In this document: piece after piece, positions 1 through 5,043 of the stretch
How positions within the stretch are numbered: the first letter of the stretch is position 1
Layout of the letters: every line of letters begins with the position of its first letter
Assembly: GCA_023427575.1 (NCBI GenBank)
Contig: JAEZAY010000113.1
Span: forward strand, 1 to 5,043
Origin: Bacteroidota bacterium
GTDB taxonomy: Bacteria; Bacteroidota; Bacteroidia; Chitinophagales; Chitinophagaceae
Direction: 5' to 3'
Length of the DNA: 5,043 nucleotides
Notes under the pieces: model-generated
Told to the model about the DNA's origin: nothing
Database searches by the model: none
The model's input: the letters and a program-made list of their open reading frames with translations, nothing else
Translations under genes and position numbers: made by a program

Positions 1-1
1 G

Positions 2-1252
2 CTGCCGCTTTATTACCGGCTCAACCTCACTTCTATTTATAACTATCTGCAGCACCGGTTCGGGATGGTTTCGTATATAACGGGGGCGCTGTTCTTTCTG
101 ATCTCCCGAACCCTGGGAGCCACTGCCCGCCTGTATCTGGTGATCAATGTGCTTCAGATCTTTATTTTAAAAGAGATGGGCGTACCCTTCGAGGTAACTA
201 CTTTTATATTTCTGCTGATGGTGCTTCTCTACACTTTTGAAGGCGGCGTTAAAACCATTGTATTCACCGATACTCTTCAAACCACATTTATGTTGCTGGG
301 CCTGGTGGTTTGCACGGTTTATATTATGGACGATGTGGGTTTAACGGCCACCAATACACTCGCGGAACTTACCGAAAGAGGATTGACAAAAGTATTTAAT
401 ACGGATGTGGACAGCTCTTCTCATTTTCTGAAACATATCTTGGGCGGGGCCTTCATAACCGTAGCAATGACAGGGCTCGACCAGGAAATGATGCAGAAGA
501 ATATCAGCGTTCGCAATCTCCGCGATTCACAAAAAAACATGATCACCTTCAGCATAATCATGGCCCTGGTTAATTTTCTATTCCTATTTCTGGGTGGATT
601 GCTGTATGTATTTGCCGCCGATAAAGGGATCACCGTGCCGGCCGACGATCTGTTTCCAACCGTAGCTCTTAGTTATATGCCTACGGCTGTATCCATCATT
701 TTTGTTATCGGATTGATTTCGGCCCTGTTTCCAAGTGCCGACGGAGCACTGACAGCCCTCACCTCCTCTTTTTGCATCGATATGCTGGGAATGAAACGCC
801 GCGACTGGGACGAAAAGAAACGCAAACGGATCCGGCTCCTCGTGCATTTTACTTTTTGTTTTGTGTTTTTTATGGCCGTGCTCATGTTTAAATGGATCGA
901 TAACAAATCGATCATTGATGTAATCCTTAAAGTTGCCGGCTTTACGTACGGTCCCCTGCTGGGATTATTCGCCTTCGGAATTCTGACCAAAAGAGTGATC
1001 AACGACCGTTATTCGCTGATTGTTTGCCTGCTGGCGCCGGCACTGATCTTCGGAATCGATTTTATCAATAATATAAGCTGGTACGAATCGCAGCTAAAAG
1101 TTTCCGGCGCCTGGATCGATAATATCCGTTCCATCTCGGAATCGGTATTCGGCAGTTTTAAAATCGGATACGAGCTGCTGATCTATAATGGCCTGCTAAC
1201 ATTTCTCGGGCTCTGGCTGATCTCCAAAAAAGCGGCACAACAAACAGCCTGA
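2..1252 (+). CDS. Sodium:solute symporter (SSS family), 5'-truncated by window edge
   Basis: This inner-membrane transporter should couple uptake of a solute to sodium entry; the substrate cannot be told from sequence. The reading frame is open from base 2, and its first 21 residues (LPLYYRLNLTSIYNYLQHRFG without the final G) match the conserved cytoplasmic loop after the first core helix of the family, so the ATG at 65 is internal and not the true start. Counting from base 2 the fragment has 416 residues, against about 480-550 for the family, so perhaps 70-120 residues are missing. About ten hydrophobic segments are visible. The family signature EGGVKTIVFTDTLQ lies near residues 80-93, the GLDQEMMQK stretch near 158-166, and a helix with PSADGALTALTSSF near 244-257, followed by a basic loop (KRRDWDEKKRKR), as expected around the eighth core helix. 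A terminator follows directly, so this gene ends its transcription unit. The family call is firm; the substrate is unknown. Confidence 0.93.
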   Translation: MPLYYRLNLTSIYNYLQHRFGMVSYITGALFFLISRTLGATARLYLVINVLQIFILKEMGVPFEVTTFIFLLMVLLYTFEGGVKTIVFTDTLQTTFMLLGLVVCTVYIMDDVGLTATNTLAELTERGLTKVFNTDVDSSSHFLKHILGGAFITVAMTGLDQEMMQKNISVRNLRDSQKNMITFSIIMALVNFLFLFLGGLLYVFAADKGITVPADDLFPTVALSYMPTAVSIIFVIGLISALFPSADGALTALTSSFCIDMLGMKRRDWDEKKRKRIRLLVHFTFCFVFFMAVLMFKWIDNKSIIDVILKVAGFTYGPLLGLFAFGILTKRVINDRYSLIVCLLAPALIFGIDFINNISWYESQLKVSGAWIDNIRSISESVFGSFKIGYELLIYNGLLTFLGLWLISKKAAQQTA

Positions 1253-1272
1253 GTTTGCGTTACATAAACGGG

Positions 1273-1307
1273 TGCCATCCTTATTGAAGTATGAGGATGG
1301 CATTTTT
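1273..1307 (+). terminator. Intrinsic terminator after the symporter gene
   Basis: A perfect 9-base inverted repeat (TGCCATCCT at 1273-1281 and AGGATGGCA at 1294-1302) encloses a 12-base loop and is followed immediately by five T residues at 1303-1307. It begins 20 bases after the symporter stop codon. The stem can extend outward by G-U pairs. This is the textbook form of a Rho-independent terminator and separates the symporter from the downstream operon. Confidence 0.88.
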
Positions 1308-1371
1308 ATAACGTGAATTGTTAAGAATTCGTTTATAGTTCGGGGAAGATCTGCAATTCTGCGGGCCTTTG

Positions 1372-1384
1372 AGCCGGACCGGCT
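1372..1384. repeat. Short palindrome touching the -33 element
   Basis: AGCCGG at 1372-1377 and CCGGCT at 1379-1384 form a perfect 6-base inverted repeat around a single central A. The right arm ends on the first base of the proposed -33 TTG. The position would suit a repressor operator, but the palindrome is short, and short GC-rich palindromes also arise by chance. No regulator gene is adjacent, so function is a guess. Confidence 0.3.
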
Positions 1385-1414
1385 TGTACACTGCATCATG
1401 CCTCATTATCTTTG
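1384..1414 (+). promoter_or_regulatory. Bacteroidota-type promoter for the methyltransferase operon
   Basis: TATCTTTG at 1407-1414 matches the TAnnTTTG -7 consensus of the Bacteroidota primary sigma factor exactly. A TTG at 1384-1386 lies 20 bases upstream, which fits the usual -33 spacing in this phylum. Transcription would begin at about 1418-1421. This falls inside the longest possible reading frame of the next gene and therefore argues that translation begins later, at TTG 1430. It is the only clear promoter in the window and probably drives the methyltransferase, glucosaminidase and hpt genes together. Confidence 0.75.
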
Positions 1415-1429
1415 TGTAAATTTGTCTGG

Positions 1430-2068
1430 TTGGAATTTATTCAGAAAACGGCAGAACAGTACGCGGAAAGATATACGGATCCGGAAGATGAATTGCTGGC
1501 GCTGATCGCGAAGCAGACTTCCGAAACGCATTCCGCAGCGCATATGCTAAGTGGTCATGTGCAGGGAAGATTTTTATCGTTTTTAAGTTCTTTACTTAGT
1601 CCGGAATATATACTCGAAATCGGAACATTTACAGGTTACAGCGCGCTTTGCCTTGCAGAAGGTTTGACAGAAAGCGGTGAATTGCACAGCATTGAATTGC
1701 GACCGGAAGATGTTGCCACAGCCAGAAATAATATCGCCAAATCGGCCTGGGCCGCTCAGGTTTTTGTGCATGAAGGAAAAGCCGCCGAAATTATCCCGGC
1801 TCTTGATTTTACCTGGGACCTGGTGTTTATTGACGCCGATAAAACGGGCTATATCGATTATTATAATCTGGTATTGCCGCGTTTACGTTCCGGCGGACTA
1901 ATTATTGCCGACAATGTATTGTTCCACGGACAGGTTCTGGAAGAACCGGTCGCAGGGAAAAATGCGTTGGCCATTCAGGCGTTTAATGAACATGTAAAAA
2001 AAGATGATACTGTAAACAGGATAATGCTGACCGTTCGCGATGGATTGATGTTAATCCGGAAAAAATGA
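1430..2068 (+). CDS. Class I SAM-dependent O-methyltransferase (Mg-dependent, catechol/caffeoyl-CoA type)
   Basis: This cytoplasmic enzyme should transfer a methyl group from S-adenosylmethionine to a hydroxyl of a small, probably catechol-like, substrate using a divalent metal; the natural substrate of bacterial members is usually unknown. With the TTG at 1430 the protein is 212 residues, normal for the family, and opens MEFIQKTAEQYAERYTDPED, like relatives. SAM-binding motif LEIGTFTGYSALCLAEG is near residues 62-78, acidic motif SIELRPE near 87-93, IDADK at 134-138 and IIADN at 158-162; the aspartates of IDADK and the D-N pair of IIADN fit the metal site. MLSGHVQGR near 39-47 is also typical. 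The frame extends upstream to a TTG at 1412, but that codon lies within the -7 promoter box, so it cannot be on the transcript. There is no Shine-Dalgarno sequence. No signal peptide or membrane segment is present. It is followed after 40 bases by the glucosaminidase gene. Confidence 0.9.
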   Translation: MEFIQKTAEQYAERYTDPEDELLALIAKQTSETHSAAHMLSGHVQGRFLSFLSSLLSPEYILEIGTFTGYSALCLAEGLTESGELHSIELRPEDVATARNNIAKSAWAAQVFVHEGKAAEIIPALDFTWDLVFIDADKTGYIDYYNLVLPRLRSGGLIIADNVLFHGQVLEEPVAGKNALAIQAFNEHVKKDDTVNRIMLTVRDGLMLIRKK

Positions 2069-2108
2069 ATCATTATCCTGAATATTATTTTAAAAAACAA
2101 TCAGACAG

Positions 2109-3299
2109 ATGAAAATTACTGCTCTTACCTGTTTGTTGATTTTTTCTTCCTTCCTGTTAATTGCACAGCCCGGAGTTGAGATCGTCAGTTATATAAATAC
2201 CTACAAGGACCTGGCTATGCAGGAAATGCAAAGAACCGGAGTGCCTGCATCTATTAAACTTGCACAGGGAATTCACGAAACTTCTGCCGGCAAAAGTGAT
2301 CTGGTGATGCGCTCGAACAATCATTTCGGGATTAAATGCAAAAGCAATTGGGTTGGTGGCAAAGTATATCATGATGATGATGAAAGGGGCGAATGTTTCA
2401 GAAGTTATCAATCATCTGAAGATTCCTATCGCGACCACTCTGATTTTTTAAAAAACAGTCAGCGTTACGCATTTCTGTTTTCAATCGATCCTACCGATTA
2501 TAAAGGCTGGGCATACGGACTTAAAAAAGCCGGTTATGCTACCAATATTAAATATTCCCAAATCCTGATCAGGATCATCGAGCAATATAACCTGAACCAG
2601 TATACGCTGATAGCAATGAATAGATTGCCGGCTGGCGGAGAGCAGATGGCGCGGGTTCCTACGCCGGAGGCTACCAGCCCTGTAGCACCCATTGTTCAGC
2701 AGGTAGCTGTCAATGCCGCAGAGCCAGCCCCGCCTGTTGACTATCCTTCGGGTGAATTTCAGGTTAACAGAACCCGGGTGATCTACGCATCCAAAGGAAG
2801 TTCACTGCTGGAGATTGCCGAAAAATATCATTTGCCTTACAGCCGCCTGCTCGAGTTCAATGATCTGGAAGATCAGGATGTGCTGGAAACGGATCAGCTT
2901 ATTTATCTTCAGCGGAAAAGAAAATCCGGTTCTTCTGAATTCCATCTGGTTAAACCAGGTGAAACCCTGTATTCAATTGCCCAATTAACCGGAATCCGGT
3001 TAAATACGCTGGCCGAAATGAATCATCTGCAGCCCGGGATGAACCCGGCTCCCGGCGAAAAGTTACATTTGCAAAACCGGTCTGCACAGCGACCGGTACT
3101 GGCTACCGAACGAATGGCAAGTCCGCTTGTTCTGGAACCTCTGCTCACGGAAAGATCGACCCATATTGTACAAACCAGGGAGACCCTGTACAGCATTTCA
3201 AAAAAATACGGGGTAGAAATAGATAAGATAAGGGAATGGAATAAGCTGAACGGTTTTGATCTGAAGATTGGCCAGGAACTGGTAATAATTAAAAATTAA
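2109..3299 (+). CDS. Secreted glucosaminidase (GH73, FlgJ/LytG type) with three C-terminal LysM repeats
   Basis: This is probably a peptidoglycan hydrolase acting in the periplasm, cleaving N-acetylglucosaminyl bonds during wall turnover or cell separation. The 396-residue protein begins with a signal peptide (MKITALTCLLIFSSFLLIAQ), likely cleaved after residue 19 or 20. The glucosaminidase domain spans about 25-165: the catalytic glutamate is probably E57 in GIHETSAGKSDL, followed by NNHFGIKCK at 70-78, SYRDHSDFL at 106-114 and the diagnostic AGYATNIKYS at 141-150. A proline- and alanine-rich linker runs from about 172 to 215. Three LysM modules follow at about 219-268, 278-323 and 351-395. 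The second and third are canonical (PGETLYSIA, RETLYSIS); the first is divergent (KGSSLLEIA). The ATG is chosen because it starts the signal peptide. No promoter or terminator is visible in the 40 bases before it, so it is probably co-transcribed with the methyltransferase gene. It could act mainly as a wall-binding factor, but E57 is intact. Confidence 0.93.
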   Translation: MKITALTCLLIFSSFLLIAQPGVEIVSYINTYKDLAMQEMQRTGVPASIKLAQGIHETSAGKSDLVMRSNNHFGIKCKSNWVGGKVYHDDDERGECFRSYQSSEDSYRDHSDFLKNSQRYAFLFSIDPTDYKGWAYGLKKAGYATNIKYSQILIRIIEQYNLNQYTLIAMNRLPAGGEQMARVPTPEATSPVAPIVQQVAVNAAEPAPPVDYPSGEFQVNRTRVIYASKGSSLLEIAEKYHLPYSRLLEFNDLEDQDVLETDQLIYLQRKRKSGSSEFHLVKPGETLYSIAQLTGIRLNTLAEMNHLQPGMNPAPGEKLHLQNRSAQRPVLATERMASPLVLEPLLTERSTHIVQTRETLYSISKKYGVEIDKIREWNKLNGFDLKIGQELVIIKN

Positions 3300-3302
3300 A
3301 GA

Positions 3303-3842
3303 ATGGAAAGAATTCGGGTACACGATAAGGAATTTGAGCCCTATTTGTCGGAGGAAGAAATTCACGAAAGTATCCGGAAGATAGCCGAAAGCCTGAACCG
3401 CGATTATGCCGGTAAAAGACCCCTGTTCATTGCCATTTTGAATGGCGCATTTATGTTTGCTTCCGATCTTTTTAAAGAGCTGGCCATTGATTGTGAAATC
3501 TGTTTTATAAAGCTGGCTTCCTATAAGGGTACCAAATCAACCGGACAGGTGATCACTGCTATTGGCCTTGATATGGATATTTATGATCGTGATATTATAA
3601 TTGTTGAAGACATTGTGGATACAGGGAAAACCCTGAATGAATTTTTGCCGCAGCTTCGCCATCAGCAACCCTCTTCGCTGAAAATCGTTTCCCTGCTTCA
3701 CAAACCGGAGGCAACCGCTTTTCCGGTAATACCTGATTACCTCGGTTTTGCCATCCCCGATAAATTTGTAGTGGGATATGGTCTTGATTATGACGGTCTC
3801 GGAAGAAATATCAGCAGCATTTATCGCCTGGTGGAGAAATGA
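3303..3842 (+). CDS. hpt: Hypoxanthine phosphoribosyltransferase
   Basis: This cytoplasmic purine salvage enzyme makes IMP (and usually GMP) from hypoxanthine (or guanine) and phosphoribosyl pyrophosphate, releasing pyrophosphate. At 179 residues it has the usual length of the bacterial enzyme. The PRPP-binding signature IIIVEDIVDTGKT lies at 98-110, with the acidic pair E102-D103 and the probable catalytic D106. The pyrophosphate loop LNGAF is at 46-50, the flexible loop SYKGTKSTG at 73-81, the lysine-bearing LLHKPE at 131-136, and the base-binding C-terminal part VVGYGLDYDGLGRN at 156-169. The ATG follows the glucosaminidase stop by only 3 bases, with no strong Shine-Dalgarno sequence, so the two are surely on one mRNA and probably translationally coupled. 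In many bacteria hpt neighbours tilS-ftsH, or in Bacteroidota adenylate kinase and obg; here it does not. Confidence 0.96.
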   Translation: MERIRVHDKEFEPYLSEEEIHESIRKIAESLNRDYAGKRPLFIAILNGAFMFASDLFKELAIDCEICFIKLASYKGTKSTGQVITAIGLDMDIYDRDIIIVEDIVDTGKTLNEFLPQLRHQQPSSLKIVSLLHKPEATAFPVIPDYLGFAIPDKFVVGYGLDYDGLGRNISSIYRLVEK

Positions 3843-3844
3843 TA

Positions 3845-3872
3845 ACAAATACCGTAAAAATACGTTATTTGT
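3845..3872. repeat. Imperfect inverted repeat just after hpt, possible weak terminator
   Basis: ACAAATACCGTA at 3845-3856 and TACGTTATTTGT at 3861-3872 pair over 12 positions with one mismatch and a loop of four A residues, beginning 3 bases after the hpt stop codon. The position fits a terminator of the upstream operon, but the stem is AT-rich and is followed by AAAATAACC, not by a T run, so termination would be weak. It may instead protect the mRNA 3' end or be a binding site. Confidence 0.4.
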
Positions 3873-3894
3873 AAAATAACCGCGGGAACCCCAT

Positions 3895-3919
3895 GAAAAT
3901 CAATGGAAATTTGATTTTC
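3895..3919. repeat. Perfect inverted repeat before the VWA gene start
   Basis: GAAAATCAA at 3895-3903 and TTGATTTTC at 3911-3919 form a perfect 9-base inverted repeat around a 7-base loop (TGGAAAT). It ends 16 bases before the proposed TTG start at 3936. It lacks a following T run, so it is not a standard terminator. It could be a hairpin in the 5' leader or an operator. I see no good TAnnTTTG promoter in the 93-base gap; GAAATTTG at 3906-3913 is one base off the -7 consensus but has no -33 partner at proper spacing. Confidence 0.4.
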
Positions 3920-3935
3920 GACCTAAGATATCCGA

Positions 3936-5043
3936 TTGAAGACGTCGTTTTTTATATTATGCTGGCTATTTATCTGTTCCTCTTCCTTTGCCCAATATTA
4001 TCTGCGGGGTGAAATCAGGGATGAAAAGAACAATCCTTTGCCCAATGCCCGGATTGTATTGCATTCCTCACGTTATGTGTATTTATCAGGAACTTCCGGT
4101 GCATTCGGAATAACCAATTCGCATCCCCGCGATTCGATCACCGTTATCCTCGATGGTTATATTCAGGAGAAGGCTGAGCTTGATGCCACAAAATTTCAAA
4201 CCGTTCACTTAAAACCTTTGTTAGCCGCGGCCGGGATTAAAAAAAACCGGCTCCTTTCCTTCACCAGAAATTTGCGGCCCGAAGAACAGGCCCGGTGGAG
4301 CGTTGGATCTGAAACTTACAGTTCTACGGTAGAAAACGAATTTCTGCAGGCAACAAAATACCCCGAATCAGGCTTTGCTGTTAACGGCGATAAAGCTTCC
4401 TACAGTAATATGCGGCGCTTTTTGAATATGCATTCGAAAGTTCCGCCCGATGCAGTCAGGATTGAAGAAATGATGAACTATTTCAGCTTTCCGGCAAATC
4501 CGCCTCCGCCCGACAGCGCCTTTGGATTCCGGTCCTTTGTAACTGATTGCCCCTGGAACCTGAATTCCCGTTTATTGTTCCTGCAGATGAATGCCAGAAA
4601 GATAGAGGCGGAGAAGATTCCACCCAGCAATCTTGTTTTTCTGATTGATGTATCGGGTTCGATGGATATGCCCAATCGGCTGCCGCTTTTAAAAGCCTCT
4701 TTTAAGCTGCTGATTGATAATCTGAGAGATCAGGATACCATTTCAATAGTGGTTTATGGAAGTTCCACCGGGGTTCGGTTGATCCCCACGTCGGGAAAAG
4801 AAAAAGAAAAGATCCGCAAGGCCATTGAGGAATTGAACCCGGGTGGTGCCACCCCCGGCGAATCCGGAATTCTGGCGGCTTACCGGATCGCCAGCGCCCA
4901 ATATATTAAAGGCGGAAACAATCGGGTGATCATCGCCACCGATGGGGATTTTAATATTGGTCAAACTTCGGAAGATGACCTGGAACGACTGATCCTCCAG
5001 CACCAGAATTCCGGAATTTATCTGACCTGCCTCGGTGTAGGTA
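3936..5043 (+). CDS. Secreted VWA protein of the YfbK type with N-terminal carboxypeptidase-regulatory-like domain, 3'-truncated by window edge
   Basis: The first 369 residues are present. From the TTG at 3936 the protein opens MKTSFFILCWLFICSSSFAQ, a clean signal peptide. An in-frame stop at 3924-3926 leaves only 9 bases upstream, and no in-frame ATG occurs until after residue 150, so TTG is the only start that keeps the export signal. Residues about 21-95 (LRGEIRDEKNNPLPNARIVL, then GTSGAFGIT) resemble a carboxypeptidase regulatory-like beta-sandwich. Residues about 140-230 contain SYSNMRRFLN, RIEEMMNYF and CPWN, typical of the domain preceding VWA in YfbK proteins. The VWA domain starts near 232, with an intact metal site: D238, S240 and S242 in DVSGSMD, T306 in GGATPGESG and D336 in ATDGDFN. 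Such domains bind protein ligands through a metal ion; the role of this family is not established. The rest of VWA and the expected C-terminal YfbK domain lie beyond the window. It may be co-transcribed with hpt or separate. Confidence 0.88.
   Translation, partial: MKTSFFILCWLFICSSSFAQYYLRGEIRDEKNNPLPNARIVLHSSRYVYLSGTSGAFGITNSHPRDSITVILDGYIQEKAELDATKFQTVHLKPLLAAAGIKKNRLLSFTRNLRPEEQARWSVGSETYSSTVENEFLQATKYPESGFAVNGDKASYSNMRRFLNMHSKVPPDAVRIEEMMNYFSFPANPPPPDSAFGFRSFVTDCPWNLNSRLLFLQMNARKIEAEKIPPSNLVFLIDVSGSMDMPNRLPLLKASFKLLIDNLRDQDTISIVVYGSSTGVRLIPTSGKEKEKIRKAIEELNPGGATPGESGILAAYRIASAQYIKGGNNRVIIATDGDFNIGQTSEDDLERLILQHQNSGIYLTCLGVG

Noticed and set aside
421..1002. Overlapping minus-strand open frames across the symporter gene
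   Set aside because: They are antisense to a well-conserved transporter, resemble no family, and have no promoter; they are shadows of its codon use.
2109..2132. Cysteine at residue 8 of the glucosaminidase as a possible lipoprotein site
   Set aside because: The cysteine sits at the start of the hydrophobic core, not after it, and the preceding residues (A-L-T) do not form a lipobox. Cleavage after IAQ or IA is more likely.
3893..4012. ATG-started frame of 39 codons (MKINGNLIFDLRYPIED...) with a hydrophobic C-terminal half, overlapping the VWA start region
   Set aside because: It overlaps the signal peptide of the VWA protein in another frame, and its hydrophobic stretch is a by-product of the same T-rich bases. 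It has no promoter or ribosome binding site, and its 5' end lies in the inverted repeat.
4239..4247. Run of eight A residues followed by C in the VWA gene, which contains an in-phase A-AAA-AAC slippery heptamer
   Set aside because: The zero frame is open and family-like on both sides, so no frameshift is needed. Eight A residues in a lysine-lysine-asparagine stretch are common in AT-leaning genes. A phase-variation role is unsupported.
4841..4854. GC-rich inverted repeat GGGTGG-TG-CCACCC inside the VWA gene
   Set aside because: It lies in the codons for the conserved Pro-Gly-Gly-Ala-Thr-Pro metal-site loop and is explained by coding constraint; there is no T run or other regulatory sign.
4478..5003. 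Minus-strand open frames opposite the VWA gene
   Set aside because: The plus strand encodes a continuous recognizable VWA domain through this whole stretch, so the antisense frames are incidental.

Overview
The window looks like an ordinary chromosomal stretch from a Bacteroidota bacterium. Three things support this. One clear promoter matches the phylum's TTG / TAnnTTTG pattern. Start codons lack obvious Shine-Dalgarno sequences. Two exported proteins have signal peptides ending in the typical -IAQ or -FAQ. The protein sequences, especially the hypoxanthine phosphoribosyltransferase, feel closest to the Chitinophagales or Sphingobacteriia, but that finer placement is an impression only. All genes lie on the + strand.

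Layout: (1) Bases 2-1252 are the 3' part of a sodium:solute symporter gene whose N-terminus lies before the window. It is closed by a strong intrinsic terminator at 1273-1307. (2) A Bacteroidota-type promoter at 1384-1414 starts a likely three-gene operon: a Mg-dependent O-methyltransferase (probable TTG start at 1430, ending at 2068), a secreted glucosaminidase with three LysM repeats (2109-3299), and hypoxanthine phosphoribosyltransferase hpt (3303-3842, only 3 bases after the previous stop). (3) A 93-base gap holds two inverted repeats. (4) From 3936 to the window end runs the 5' part of a secreted von Willebrand factor A protein of the YfbK type, with a carboxypeptidase-regulatory-like domain placed in front. 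It also starts at TTG, so it is easily missed or truncated by annotation that requires ATG.

How the genes relate: the middle operon combines peptidoglycan cleavage in the envelope, purine salvage in the cytoplasm and a small-molecule methyltransferase of unknown substrate. No shared pathway is evident, so co-transcription is probably a matter of housekeeping expression. The symporter and the VWA protein look like separate units. I found no mobile element, CRISPR array, RNA gene, phage gene or defence system. The points worth a second look are the two TTG starts, the nearly leaderless methyltransferase transcript, the palindrome overlapping its promoter, the hairpin just before the VWA start, and the domain fusion in the VWA protein. 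I see no convincing evidence for an undescribed system.
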